Positions 48,812 through 57,014 of a DNA stretch of 64,000 bases are shown in pieces. This DNA is from Streptomyces lanatus (GTDB lineage Bacteria; Actinomycetota; Actinomycetes; Streptomycetales; Streptomycetaceae): the NCBI RefSeq assembly GCF_014655715.1, contig NZ_BNBM01000005.1, forward strand, positions 478,354 through 542,353. The letters are read 5' to 3'. The translations under genes and the position numbers were made by a program. The first letter of the stretch is position 1. Each line of letters opens with the position of its first letter. The notes beneath the pieces were generated by a model, which saw only the letters and a list, made by a program, of their open reading frames with translations, was not told the origin of the DNA and did not search any database.

Positions 48812-48840
48812 TTCCCGACGATGTTCGACATCCCTAGACT
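48812..48840 (+). promoter_or_regulatory. Candidate promoter of the FHA-ABC gene
   Basis: TTCCCG (48812-48817), a 17-bp spacer and TAGACT (48835-48840), giving a leader of about 27 nt before GTG 48874. The -35 element is a weak match to TTGACA; the -10 is acceptable. Confidence 0.35.
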
Positions 48841-48873
48841 CCCTGTGTTGGGGGTAACTCGGGGGACTACTCA

Positions 48874-51411
48874 GTGGGGCATGGAGTGCCGGAACTCGTA
48901 CTGGAATTGAATGGAAGGACCTGGACGCTCGATCCGTCCAGGCCCTACGCCCTCGGACGCGATCCGCAGGGTGACATCGTGCTCGACGACGCCAGGGTGT
49001 CCTGGCGGCATGCCACGATCAGCTGGAGCGGCCGCAGTTGGGTCATCGAGGACCACGGCAGCACCAACGGCACCTTCGTGCAGGGCCAGCGGATCCATCA
49101 CCTGGAGATCGGCCCGGGCACGGCCGTGCATCTGGGCAACGCGACCGACGGACCGTGCCTGAACCTCTCCGGCACCGCGGCTCCCGTCGCCACGCCGCAG
49201 GCCCAGCCGCAGCAGCAGCCGTACGCCGCGCAGGGTGCCCAGGCGGGCTGGGCGCAGCAGGCCCCGGCCCAGCAGGCACCGCAGCAGCAGGCCGGTTGGC
49301 AACAACCGCAGCAGCCGCAGCAGGCCGCGCACATCCCGCAGCAGCAGGGGCCCGGCGGTGGCGCGGGGGCGCCGCCGGTCTACGGCGACCGCAGCCCCAC
49401 CACGTTCCACCAGTTCTCCATCGGCCGCGTGATGCGCATCGGCCGTGCCCTGGAGAACGAACTGGTCGTCTCCGACCTCCAGGTCTCCCGCCACCACGCC
49501 GAGTTCCACTCGACGCCCGACGGCCGCATGGAGATCCGCGACCTCGGCTCCCACAACGGCACGTACGTCAACGGCCAGCCGATCGCCAAGGGCGGCTCGC
49601 AGATGCTCGGCCCCGCCGACATCGTCGGCGTCGGTCACTCCACGTTCCGTATCGTCGGCGACCGCCTGGAAGAGTTCGTCGACACCGGTGAGGTCTCCTT
49701 CTCCGCCCGCCACCTCACCGTCACGGTCGACGGCGGCAAGCAGATCCTCAAGGACGTCTCCTTCGGCGTCCCGGAGAAGTCCGTCATCGCGGTCATCGGC
49801 CCGTCGGGATCCGGCAAGTCCACCCTGCTCAAGGCACTCACCGGCTACCGCCCCGCCAACCAGGGCGACGTCCTCTACGACAACCGGAACCTCTACAAGC
49901 AGTTCGCCGAACTGCGCCAGCGCATCGGTCTGGTCCCGCAGGACGACATCCTGCACAAGGAACTGACCGTCAAGAAGGCCCTCAAGTACGCGGCCAAGCT
50001 CCGCTTCCCCGCCGACACCACGGGCGCCGAGCGCGACGCCCGTATCGACGAGGTGCTGCGTGAGCTGAAGCTGGACATCCACAAGGACAAGAAGGTCACC
50101 TCCCTCTCCGGCGGCCAGCGCAAGCGCGTCTCCGTGGCCCTGGAGCTGCTCACCAAGCCGTCGCTGATCTTCCTGGACGAGCCCACCTCGGGCCTCGACC
50201 CGGGCATGGACCGCGATGTCATGCAGCTGCTGCGCGGCCTCGCCGACGATGGCCGTACGGTCCTCGTCGTCACCCACTCGGTGGCCGAGCTGGCGCTGTG
50301 CGACAAGCTCCTGGTGATGGCGCCGGGCGGCGCGGTCGCCTACTTCGGCCCGCCCGAGGAGGCGCTGAACTTCTTCGGCTACGACACCTGGGCCGATGTC
50401 TTCTCCGCCTTCGAGAACTACCGCGACTACGACTGGGCGGGACGCTGGAAGGGCTCGCAGCACTACCAGATGTACGCCGCGGACATCGACGCGATTGCTC
50501 CGCAGTCCGTACAGATGCCGCCGATGCAGGCGATGCGGCCGCCGAAGCCGCAGGGCTGGATGTCGCAGTTCCTCACGCTGGTGCGCCGCTATGTGTCGGT
50601 GATCGCCTCCGACAAGGGCTTCCTGGCCCTGTCGATCATCCTGCCGCTCGTACTGGGCTCGGTGAGCCTGCTCATCGACTCCGGCAAGGACCTCCTGGTC
50701 AACACGGAGATCAATCCGAACACCGGCAAGCCCGTAGCCAACGGCACGGCCCTCACCGTCCTGCTGATTCTCGCGGTGGGCGCCTGCTTCGCCGGCGCCG
50801 CCAACTCCGTGCGTGAGCTGATCAAGGAACGGGTGATCTACGAGCGGGAGCGCGCGACCGGCCTGTCCCGGTCCGCGTATCTGATGTCCAAGGTGTTCGT
50901 GCTCGGCCTGATCACCATGATCCAGGGCCTGATGGTCGGTGTGATCGGCTTCTCCAGCCGTACCATCCCGGACGAGGGCCTGATCTTCAAGAGCCAGATC
51001 CTGGTGGAGCTGTGCATTCCGATCATGGCACTGGGCTTCACCGCGATGATGTTCGGCCTGATCATCTCGGCCCTGGTGAAGACCGCCGAGAAGACCATGC
51101 CGCTGCTGGTGATGTTCGCGATCGTCCAGGTCGTCTTCACCGGCTGTCTGTTCCCCCTGAGCGGCTCGGTCGGTGTCAATGAGCTGTCGTACCTGATGCC
51201 GTCGCGCTGGGCGGTCGCCGCCGCGGGTGCCACGCTCGACTTCAACCGGATCAGCCCGCCCGGCAAGGGCGAGAGCAACGACCCGCTGTGGGAGCACACG
51301 GTCGGCGCCTGGTCCATGGACATGATCGCCCTGATCATCCTCGGCGTGATCTGCGGCTTCTTCGTGGCCCGCTTCCTGCGTCGCCACGAGCCCGAGGTCA
51401 TGCGCAAGTAG
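48874..51411 (+). CDS. FHA-domain ABC transporter (ATPase-permease fusion, Rv1747-like)
   Basis: 845 residues: FHA domain 1 (about 10-100, ALGRDPQGDIVLDDARVSWR), a Gln/Ala/Pro-rich linker (about 105-165), FHA domain 2 (about 175-265, RIGRALENELVVSDLQVSRH and DLGSHNGTYVNGQPI), ABCG-type ATPase (GPSGSGKST, LSGGQRKRVSVA, IFLDEPTSGLD), and six C-terminal helices. It resembles mycobacterial Rv1747, whose FHA domains bind phospho-Thr and are targets of PknF. A Ser/Thr-kinase-controlled exporter is likely; the substrate is unknown. GTG 48874 follows GGGGGA at 7 bp. Confidence 0.9.
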   Translation: MGHGVPELVLELNGRTWTLDPSRPYALGRDPQGDIVLDDARVSWRHATISWSGRSWVIEDHGSTNGTFVQGQRIHHLEIGPGTAVHLGNATDGPCLNLSGTAAPVATPQAQPQQQPYAAQGAQAGWAQQAPAQQAPQQQAGWQQPQQPQQAAHIPQQQGPGGGAGAPPVYGDRSPTTFHQFSIGRVMRIGRALENELVVSDLQVSRHHAEFHSTPDGRMEIRDLGSHNGTYVNGQPIAKGGSQMLGPADIVGVGHSTFRIVGDRLEEFVDTGEVSFSARHLTVTVDGGKQILKDVSFGVPEKSVIAVIGPSGSGKSTLLKALTGYRPANQGDVLYDNRNLYKQFAELRQRIGLVPQDDILHKELTVKKALKYAAKLRFPADTTGAERDARIDEVLRELKLDIHKDKKVTSLSGGQRKRVSVALELLTKPSLIFLDEPTSGLDPGMDRDVMQLLRGLADDGRTVLVVTHSVAELALCDKLLVMAPGGAVAYFGPPEEALNFFGYDTWADVFSAFENYRDYDWAGRWKGSQHYQMYAADIDAIAPQSVQMPPMQAMRPPKPQGWMSQFLTLVRRYVSVIASDKGFLALSIILPLVLGSVSLLIDSGKDLLVNTEINPNTGKPVANGTALTVLLILAVGACFAGAANSVRELIKERVIYERERATGLSRSAYLMSKVFVLGLITMIQGLMVGVIGFSSRTIPDEGLIFKSQILVELCIPIMALGFTAMMFGLIISALVKTAEKTMPLLVMFAIVQVVFTGCLFPLSGSVGVNELSYLMPSRWAVAAAGATLDFNRISPPGKGESNDPLWEHTVGAWSMDMIALIILGVICGFFVARFLRRHEPEVMRK

Positions 51412-51430
51412 TCAGCGCCGTACGACGCCC

Positions 51431-51466
51431 GAAGGGCGGCACCCCGTCAGGAGGGTGCCGCCCTTC
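51431..51466. terminator. Terminator between FHA-ABC and SLT genes
   Basis: Perfect 14-bp stem GAAGGGCGGCACCC (51431-51444) and GGGTGCCGCCCTTC (51453-51466) with an 8-nt loop, between convergent genes. Palindromic CGTACG flanks extend it. Confidence 0.85.
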
Positions 51467-51500
51467 GGCGTACGGAATCTGAGGCCCGCGCCTACCTCGC

Positions 51501-52265
51501 TCAGTACGCGCTGTTGACGTTGTCGATCGAGCCGTACCGGTCGGCCGCGTAGTTGGCGGCGGCGGTGAGGTTGGCGACCGGGTCGTACTGGCTCCAGGCG
51601 GTGCCCGGGACGTGGTACGCGTCGAAGGTCGGCTTGATGACCTGGAGCAGACCGATCGACGGGACGCCGTTCTGGGCGTTGATGTCCCAGTTGTTGATCG
51701 CGTTCGGGTTGCCCGAGGACTCACGGATGATGTTCTTGTGCAGGCCGTGGTAGGTGCCCGGGATGTCGTGCTTCTTCATGATGTCCAGGGCCTCACGGAT
51801 CCAGCCGTCGAGGTTGTTGGCGTAGGTCTTGGCGGCGACCGGCTTGACCGCGACGCGCTCGGCGGACCGGCTGGCGGCCGCCTTGGCCTTGCGCTCGGCC
51901 GCGGCCTTCTTCTTGGCGGCGGCCTTCTTCTTGGCGTTGGCCTCGGCGGCCACGTGCTTGTCGTGGGCCACGGCGGCACGGTGCTTGGCGGCGGCGACGG
52001 CGGCCTTGTGCTTGGCGGAGGCGTCCTGGGCCTTCACGTCGGCGGACGCGAGCTGGTCGGTGACCTTGCCCTTGACGTCCTTGATCTGCTCGTTGCTGTA
52101 GGCCACCTTGCCCGCGGGGGCTTCGGCCGTGGTCGTCTGGGCGTTACCGGGTACGGCGGAGATGGCCAGGGCGGCGGCACCGAGAGTGGTGACACCGGCG
52201 ATCGCGATCTTCTGACGCTTGGTAATGGCACGACCGAGACCACGGTTCTTGGTGTTCTTGAGCAT
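51501..52265 (-). CDS. Secreted SLT-domain protein (lytic transglycosylase type)
   Basis: 254 residues. A basic start followed by KIAIAGVTTLGAAALAISAV, probable cleavage after GNAQ-type residues. Residues about 80-145 form an Ala/Lys/His-rich coiled-coil-like stretch (AKHKAAVAAAKHRAAVAHDK). The C-terminal SLT domain has HGLHKNIIRESSGNPNAINN with the catalytic Glu, GVPSIGLLQVIKPTFDAYHV, and YDPVANLTAAANYAADRYGS. Cuts peptidoglycan outside the cell. A predicted promoter and a structured leader precede it. Confidence 0.9.
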   Translation of the reverse strand: MLKNTKNRGLGRAITKRQKIAIAGVTTLGAAALAISAVPGNAQTTTAEAPAGKVAYSNEQIKDVKGKVTDQLASADVKAQDASAKHKAAVAAAKHRAAVAHDKHVAAEANAKKKAAAKKKAAAERKAKAAASRSAERVAVKPVAAKTYANNLDGWIREALDIMKKHDIPGTYHGLHKNIIRESSGNPNAINNWDINAQNGVPSIGLLQVIKPTFDAYHVPGTAWSQYDPVANLTAAANYAADRYGSIDNVNSAY

Positions 52266-52295
52266 GGCAGATGGACCTCTTCGAATAGCGCGGAG

Positions 52296-52371
52296 GTCGC
52301 TCGCTGTCCGGCGGGGGACACGGGTGCTTCCGGCACAAACGCCGCGGGGGGAACCCGCGGCGCTGAGCGAC
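52296..52371 (-). promoter_or_regulatory. Structured 5' leader RNA of the SLT gene (closed three-hairpin junction)
   Basis: Plus-strand arms, each pairing perfectly: closing stem GTCGCTC (52296-52302)/GAGCGAC (52365-52371); then inside TGTCC/GGACA (52305-52309/52316-52320), GTGC/GCAC (52324-52327/52333-52336) and CGCCGCGGG/CCCGCGGCG (52340-52348/52354-52362). Transcribed on the minus strand, this 76-nt RNA forms a four-way junction about 30 nt before the SLT start codon. It begins within a base or two of the predicted transcription start. Confidence 0.55.
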
Positions 52372-52372
52372 G

Positions 52373-52408
52373 AGAGCCATTCTTAGCGGCCGCAAAATTG
52401 CGTGGCAA
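52373..52408 (-). promoter_or_regulatory. Predicted promoter of the SLT gene
   Basis: On the minus strand TTGCCA (52408-52403), a 17-bp spacer and TAAGAA(T) (52385-52379) match the vegetative (HrdB-type) consensus. The start would be near 52373, directly at the closing stem of the leader structure. Confidence 0.55.
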
Positions 52409-52564
52409 AGGTGTGACGTACGATCCTCGATAGTGGAGCCGGGAAGGGCAAAATAGGACAGACAGGACCGTCTGTGCCGCTCAAAAGGGACGCTCCCGCC
52501 TACTACGGACTTTCGTACGTGACGCGCACCCTATGCGCGGGCTCACACCGGGCGGGCCTCGGTC

Positions 52565-53713
52565 TCACCGGCAGTTGCTTGAGCAATGCTCTGAGTGAGG
52601 GCCCTCCTCCGGGAGGATGAGGTGCACGTCGCCGAACTCGTGCCACAGATAGAGCCCACGCAGCGCCGCCTCGTAGCTGTGGTCGATCGCGGCCCGTCCC
52701 GCGACGGCCTCCAGCATCAGCAGATGCGAGGCCTCCGGCTCGTGCAGCCCGGTCAGCAGCCCGTCCACCGCCCGCACCCCGCGCTCCGGGGTGACCACCA
52801 GGTCCGTCCACCCCTCACACGCGCGTACGACGCCGTCGGCGTCCACCGCCGACTCCACGGCCCGCACAGCCGTCGTCCCCACGGCGACGACCCGGCCGTC
52901 CCCGGCCCTCACCGCGTTGATCAGCCGCGCGGACGCCTCCGGCACCGCGAACCGCTCCGGATACGGCGGCTCATGCGCCTCCGCCGAGGCCACCCCGGTG
53001 TGCAGGCTGATCGGCGCCACCTGCACACCCCGGCTGACCAGCTCCGTCACCATCCCGACCGTGAACGGCCGCGCGGCGCTCGGCATCTCCGCACTGCCCG
53101 CACCGTCGGCCGACGGCAGCGCGAACACCGTCTGGTACACGGACAACGGCTGGTCCCGCTCCGTATAGGAGTAGCGAATGGGCCGACCGTGCTCACGCAT
53201 CAGCCCGAGGATCCTGGTGGCCTCGGGGTCCGTACTCCGCGGCTCCGGCTTCGCGGGCCCCGTTCCCCGTGCACCATCGGGCCCCGTGACCCGCGCCCAC
53301 CACAGCCGCTCGCACCCCGGCGCCAGCGGCTCCTCCAGCACCAGCCCCGTCCCACCCGGCAGCCGCACCTCACTCCCCGCGGGCCCGCCCGTACGCGCGC
53401 GCGTGGTGCCCCGCTCATCGGGATCCCGCAGCTCCACCGCCCACCGCCCGTCGTCCCCACGCGTGGAGAAGTGCACCACCACGCGCGCGTGCCCGATCCG
53501 CCCGTCCACGGCCGCCGCCAGCGTCTGCGACGTATTGACGACCAGCAGATCCCCTGCCCGCAGCAGCCGGGGCAACTCGGCGAACGCATGGTGCGACACC
53601 TCACAGCCCCGCGACACCAGCAGCCGTACGGCATCCCGCCCCAGCCCCGGCCCCCGCTGCTCGGCCGGCACCCGCGCCGACAACTCCTCCGGCACCCTCA
53701 CCGCCAGCGTCAT
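52565..53713 (-). CDS. QueA-like S-adenosylmethionine:tRNA ribosyltransferase-isomerase family protein
   Basis: 382 residues from ATG 53713. The QueA fold is visible: HHAFAELPRLLRAGDLLVVN, YQTVFALPSADG, FTVGMVTELVSRGVQVAPIS, LHTGVASAEAHEPPYPERFA, and RVVAVGTTAVRAVESAVDAD. Several normally fixed stretches differ (for example NTSQTLAA where QueA has an NDTRV-type motif). Classical QueA makes epoxyqueuosine in tRNA. No other queuosine gene is in this window, and the SDR partner is translationally coupled upstream (ATGA). Confidence 0.82.
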   Translation of the reverse strand: MTLAVRVPEELSARVPAEQRGPGLGRDAVRLLVSRGCEVSHHAFAELPRLLRAGDLLVVNTSQTLAAAVDGRIGHARVVVHFSTRGDDGRWAVELRDPDERGTTRARTGGPAGSEVRLPGGTGLVLEEPLAPGCERLWWARVTGPDGARGTGPAKPEPRSTDPEATRILGLMREHGRPIRYSYTERDQPLSVYQTVFALPSADGAGSAEMPSAARPFTVGMVTELVSRGVQVAPISLHTGVASAEAHEPPYPERFAVPEASARLINAVRAGDGRVVAVGTTAVRAVESAVDADGVVRACEGWTDLVVTPERGVRAVDGLLTGLHEPEASHLLMLEAVAGRAAIDHSYEAALRGLYLWHEFGDVHLILPEEGPHSEHCSSNCR

Positions 53714-54411
53714 CGCCGCCCCTCCAGCAGAGCGGGAGCCCCATAGCGGCCGCTCGCCGGACGCTCGTCCAGCAGCCACAGAAAAGCGGGCACCACACTG
53801 GACGGCGCCGGCCGCGGATCCTCGTCGTCCGGTACGGCCGCCGCATACAGGTCCGTGGCCATGTCCCCGGGGTCGACCGCCCAGACCCGCAGCCCGGGCT
53901 CCTCCTCGCCGAGCACCGCCGCGAGATGGTCGAGCGCCGCCTTCGACGCCCCGTACCCGCCCCACGTCTCGTACGCCTCGGCGGCCGCGTCCGAGCTAAC
54001 CGTGATCACGGTGCCCGCCCCGGACGCCCGCAGCAGCGGCAGCGCCTCCTGGACGAGGGCCAGCGCGGCGACCACGTTCACCTCCAGCGCCCGCCGCAGC
54101 CCCTCCGGCGCCAGCGCGTCCAGCCGCACGAGTGGCTCCGCGCCCAGCGCGCTGGCGTTGCTCACCAGCAGATCGACGCCGCCCAGCCGCCAGGCGGCCG
54201 CCACCAGCCCGGCCCGGTGCCCCGGGTCCGTGACATCCCCCGGCACGGCCGTCACGCGCGTGCCGTGCAGCTCCCGGATCCCCGACGCCGCCTCTTCCAG
54301 GACCTCCGGCGTCCTGGCGTCCAGCACCAGATCCCACCCGCGCGCGGCCAGCGCCTCGGCGAGCGCCCGCCCCAGCCCCTTCGAGGCCCCCGTGATGATC
54401 GCTACCGACAT
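53710..54411 (-). CDS. SDR-family oxidoreductase
   Basis: 233 residues from ATG 54411 (GAGGGG upstream); the in-frame ATG 54459 would add 16 unconserved residues. VAIITGASKGLGRALAEALA, VSNASALG, and the active-site YGASKAALDHLAAVL are standard for a classical SDR. Overlaps the QueA-like gene by ATGA, so they probably work in one pathway. Substrate unknown. Confidence 0.88.
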   Translation of the reverse strand: MSVAIITGASKGLGRALAEALAARGWDLVLDARTPEVLEEAASGIRELHGTRVTAVPGDVTDPGHRAGLVAAAWRLGGVDLLVSNASALGAEPLVRLDALAPEGLRRALEVNVVAALALVQEALPLLRASGAGTVITVSSDAAAEAYETWGGYGASKAALDHLAAVLGEEEPGLRVWAVDPGDMATDLYAAAVPDDEDPRPAPSSVVPAFLWLLDERPASGRYGAPALLEGRR

Positions 54412-54651
54412 GACAACCGTCCCCTCGTCCAGCCCGCCTCCGATCGGCGGTGCCCTCAACGTAGGAACGGGGCCGCCCGCCCCGCCTCGGACGCGGGCCG
54501 CAACATCGCGGGGCCCTTCGACCTAAGCCGCGCACCCGGGCCATTCGCCCTACGCCGCTGATCGGGGGACCGGAGGACTAGGACCGCCGCCCTAGTCGGC
54601 CGCCGTCACAGGTCCGATCCGGCTGTCGGACCCCGCCGGTACCGTGAGGGC

Positions 54652-55797
54652 ATGAGTCAAGGCCCCAGGTCCGGCCTCGCCGCGGTGAGCTCCGCGTTGC
54701 TGGCCATGAGCAGGCATCTCGAGGTGCGCGACGTCCTCAAGACGATCGTCGCCTCGGCCCGCGAGCTGCTCGACGCGCAGTACGCCGCGCTCGGCGTCCC
54801 CGACGACCACGGCGGCTTCGCCCAGTTCGTGGTCGACGGCGTCAGCGACCGGCAGTGGAAGGCCATCGGCCCACTGCCCCGCCAGCACGGCATCCTCGCC
54901 GCGATGCTCCAGGAGGCCAAGGTCGAGCGCCTCGCCGATGTCCGCAAGGACCCCCGCTTCGAGGGCTGGCCGTCGGCACACCCCGACATGTCGGACTTCC
55001 TGGGCCTGCCGATCCGCGACGGCGACGAGGTCATCGGCGCCCTGTTCCTCGCCAACAAGAACTGCCCCAAGCCCGACGGCAGTTGCGGCTTCACGCAGGA
55101 GGACGAGGAACTGCTCTCGATCCTCGCCCAGCACGCCGCGATCGCCCTCACCAACGCCCGCCTCTACGAGCGCAGCCGCGAACTGACGATCGCCGAGGAA
55201 CGCTCACGCCTGGCCCACGAACTGCATGACGCGGTCAGCCAGAAGCTGTTCTCCCTGCGCCTGACCGCCCAGGCCGCCACCGCCCTGGTCGACCGCGACC
55301 CGGCCCGCGCCAAGGGCGAGCTGCACCAGGTGGCCGCGCTCGCCGCGGAGGCCGCCGACGAACTGCGCGCCGCGGTCGTCGAGCTGCGCCCCGCCGCCCT
55401 CGACGAGGACGGCCTCGTCGCCACCCTGCGCACCCAGATCCAGGTCCTCGACCGCGCCCACACCGCCCGCGTCACCTTCGCGGGCCGCGGTGTGAAGGCC
55501 CTGCCCTCCGCCCAGGAGGAGGCCGTGCTGCGCGTCGCCCAGGAGGCCCTGCACAACGCGCTGCGGCACTCCGGGGGCGAGCATGTCGACGTGACGCTGG
55601 ACCGGCGCGGCAGCGGAGCCGTCCTGCGCGTCACCGACGACGGCGACGGCTTCGACCCGAAGGCGATCCGCCGCGCCGGACGCCACCTCGGCCTGGTCTC
55701 CATGCGGGACCGGGCGAGCGGGGTCGGCGGCACGCTGACCGTGGAATCGGCGCCCGGCAAGGGCACCGTGATCGAGATGGAGGTCCCCGGTGGCTGA
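54652..55797 (+). CDS. GAF-domain sensor histidine kinase (NarL-type)
   Basis: 381 residues, cytoplasmic. GAF domain about 20-165 (RHLEVRDVLKTIVASARELL, FLGLPIRDGDEVIGALFLAN). HisKA_3 box EERSRLAHELHDAVSQKLFS with phospho-acceptor near His192. HATPase: EALHNALRHSGGEHVDVTLD and DDGDGFDPKAIRRAGRHLGL. The stop overlaps the response-regulator gene by 8 bp. In Streptomyces this pair lies next to chpE. Confidence 0.93.
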   Translation: MSQGPRSGLAAVSSALLAMSRHLEVRDVLKTIVASARELLDAQYAALGVPDDHGGFAQFVVDGVSDRQWKAIGPLPRQHGILAAMLQEAKVERLADVRKDPRFEGWPSAHPDMSDFLGLPIRDGDEVIGALFLANKNCPKPDGSCGFTQEDEELLSILAQHAAIALTNARLYERSRELTIAEERSRLAHELHDAVSQKLFSLRLTAQAATALVDRDPARAKGELHQVAALAAEAADELRAAVVELRPAALDEDGLVATLRTQIQVLDRAHTARVTFAGRGVKALPSAQEEAVLRVAQEALHNALRHSGGEHVDVTLDRRGSGAVLRVTDDGDGFDPKAIRRAGRHLGLVSMRDRASGVGGTLTVESAPGKGTVIEMEVPGG

Positions 55798-56431
55798 CGC
55801 AATCAAGGTGCTGCTCGTCGACGACCACCAGGTGGTCCGCCGGGGTCTGCGCACCTTCCTCGAAGTACAGGACGACATCGAGGTCGTGGGCGAGGCCGCC
55901 GACGGCGCCGAGGGAGTGGCCCGCGCGGAGGAACTGAAGCCGGACGTCGTCCTCATGGACGTCAAGATGCCGGGCATGGACGGCGTCGACGCCCTGCGCA
56001 AGCTCCGCGAACTGGCCAACCCCGCGCGCGTGCTCATCGTCACCAGCTTCACCGAACAGCGCACGGTGATCCCGGCCCTGCGCGCGGGCGCCGCCGGGTA
56101 CGTCTACAAGGACGTCGACCCGGACGCGCTCGCCGGAGCCATCCGCTCGGTCCACGCCGGCCACATCCTGCTCCAGCCCGAGGTCGCGGGCGCCCTGCTG
56201 TCCCAGGAGGAGGCCAACTCCGGGCAGGGGAGAGCCGGGTCCCTGACGGAACGTGAACGCGAGGTCCTCGGCCTGATCGCGGACGGCCGCTCGAACCGCG
56301 AGATAGCCAGAGCCCTGGTCCTCTCCGAGAAGACCGTCAAGACCCACGTCTCGAACATCCTGATGAAACTCGACCTCGCGGATCGCACCCAGGCCGCGCT
56401 GTGGGCCGTACGCCATGGCGTGACCGGCTGA
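55790..56431 (+). CDS. NarL/LuxR-family response regulator
   Basis: 213 residues from GTG 55790. Receiver: VLLVDDHQVVRRGLRTFLEV, phospho-acceptor Asp57 in VVLMDVKMPGMDG, Lys in AGYVYKDVDPDAL. C-terminal LuxR-type HTH: LTEREREVLGLIADGRSNRE, IARALVLSEKTVKTHVSNIL. Partner of the upstream kinase. Targets are unknown; the neighbouring chaplin gene is a natural candidate. Confidence 0.95.
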   Translation: MADAIKVLLVDDHQVVRRGLRTFLEVQDDIEVVGEAADGAEGVARAEELKPDVVLMDVKMPGMDGVDALRKLRELANPARVLIVTSFTEQRTVIPALRAGAAGYVYKDVDPDALAGAIRSVHAGHILLQPEVAGALLSQEEANSGQGRAGSLTEREREVLGLIADGRSNREIARALVLSEKTVKTHVSNILMKLDLADRTQAALWAVRHGVTG

Positions 56432-56600
56432 AACGCTCTCCGCAGGACATGACTATCGGCAAATCGGAGGGTTCCGCTCCGGGCTGAGATTCATACCGTC
56501 GTGGGAATGTCCCCCAGATGGCGCATCCTTCGTGGATCTCCACCGTTCTCCAGTGCGTGCTGCGGCGACTGCCGCGGCAATCGCAAGGAGGGCTTTAGAA

Positions 56601-56843
56601 GTGAAGAACCTGAAGAAGGCAGCGGCTGTGACGATGGTGGCGGGTGGCCTCCTGGCCGCCGGCGCCGGAATGGCCTCCGCCACCGACGCCCACGCCGAGG
56701 GCAAGGCCGTGGGCTCCCCGGGCATCGCCTCGGGCAACCTCGTCCAGGCCCCGGTCCACGTCCCGGTCAACATCTCGGGCAACAGCGTGAACGTCGTCGG
56801 CATCATGAACCCGGCCTTCGGCAACCTGGCCGTCAACGACTGA
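56601..56843 (+). CDS. chpE: Short chaplin ChpE
   Basis: 80 residues from GTG 56601, preceded by AAGGAGGG. Signal peptide MKNLKKAAAVTMVAGGLLAA, cleavage near AHA. The chaplin domain follows: GSPGIASGNLVQAPVHVPVN, then GNSVNVVGIMNPAFGNLAVND in two halves. It lacks the two Cys of most chaplins, a feature of ChpE. Secreted amyloid-forming surfactant that coats aerial hyphae and lowers surface tension. Confidence 0.93.
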   Translation: MKNLKKAAAVTMVAGGLLAAGAGMASATDAHAEGKAVGSPGIASGNLVQAPVHVPVNISGNSVNVVGIMNPAFGNLAVND

Positions 56844-56867
56844 CGACCCCCCGAAGCATGCAGTGAC

Positions 56868-56900
56868 CTCCGGCCTCCCGGGTATCCCGGGGGGCCGGTC
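56868..56900. terminator. Hairpin after chpE
   Basis: CCGGCC (56870-56875)/GGCCGG (56893-56898) with CCCGGG pairs inside, 25 bp after chpE. Leads into a second type of dispersed repeat. Confidence 0.55.
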
Positions 56901-56904
56901 TGCG

Positions 56905-56980
56905 TCAGCCCGTCCGGCGTTTGAGGACAAGGCCCGTTCAGGGCCGACACGGGGGTCTGGGGGCGAAGCCCCCAGGCACA
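56905..56980. repeat. Dispersed intergenic repeat, second family
   Basis: Reads GTCAGCCCGTCCGGCGTTTG, then AGGACAAGGCCCGTTCAGGG with a GGCCC/GGGCC hairpin, and ends with the strong hairpin CTGGGGGC-GAA-GCCCCCAG (56957-56975). I recall this sequence as one of the most frequent intergenic elements in Streptomyces genomes, usually at the 3' ends of genes. Only one copy is in this window, between convergent genes. Confidence 0.7.
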
Positions 56981-57014
56981 GTCACAGCAATGCCGATCAC
57001 CAAGAAACCGACCG

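Noticed and set aside
49190..49360. CAG-rich repetitive stretch
   Set aside because: It encodes the Gln-rich linker between the two FHA domains, in frame and without exact repeats.
52296..52371. tRNA-like cloverleaf (76 nt, 7-bp closing stem, three arms)
   Set aside because: Neither strand has a T-loop (GTTCRANNC form), a plausible anticodon arm or the usual fixed bases. The arm lengths (5, 4, 9 bp) do not fit a tRNA.
52266..52400. c-di-AMP (ydaO-type) riboswitch upstream of the SLT gene
   Set aside because: Expected by analogy with other Streptomyces muralytic genes, but the conserved blocks I know from that class are not recognisable and the element is too short.
52458..52475. ACAGAC-AGGACC-GTCTGT inverted repeat upstream of the SLT promoter
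   Set aside because: Short 6-bp arms about 50 bp upstream of the predicted -35. Such repeats occur often by chance, and I could not link it to a regulator.
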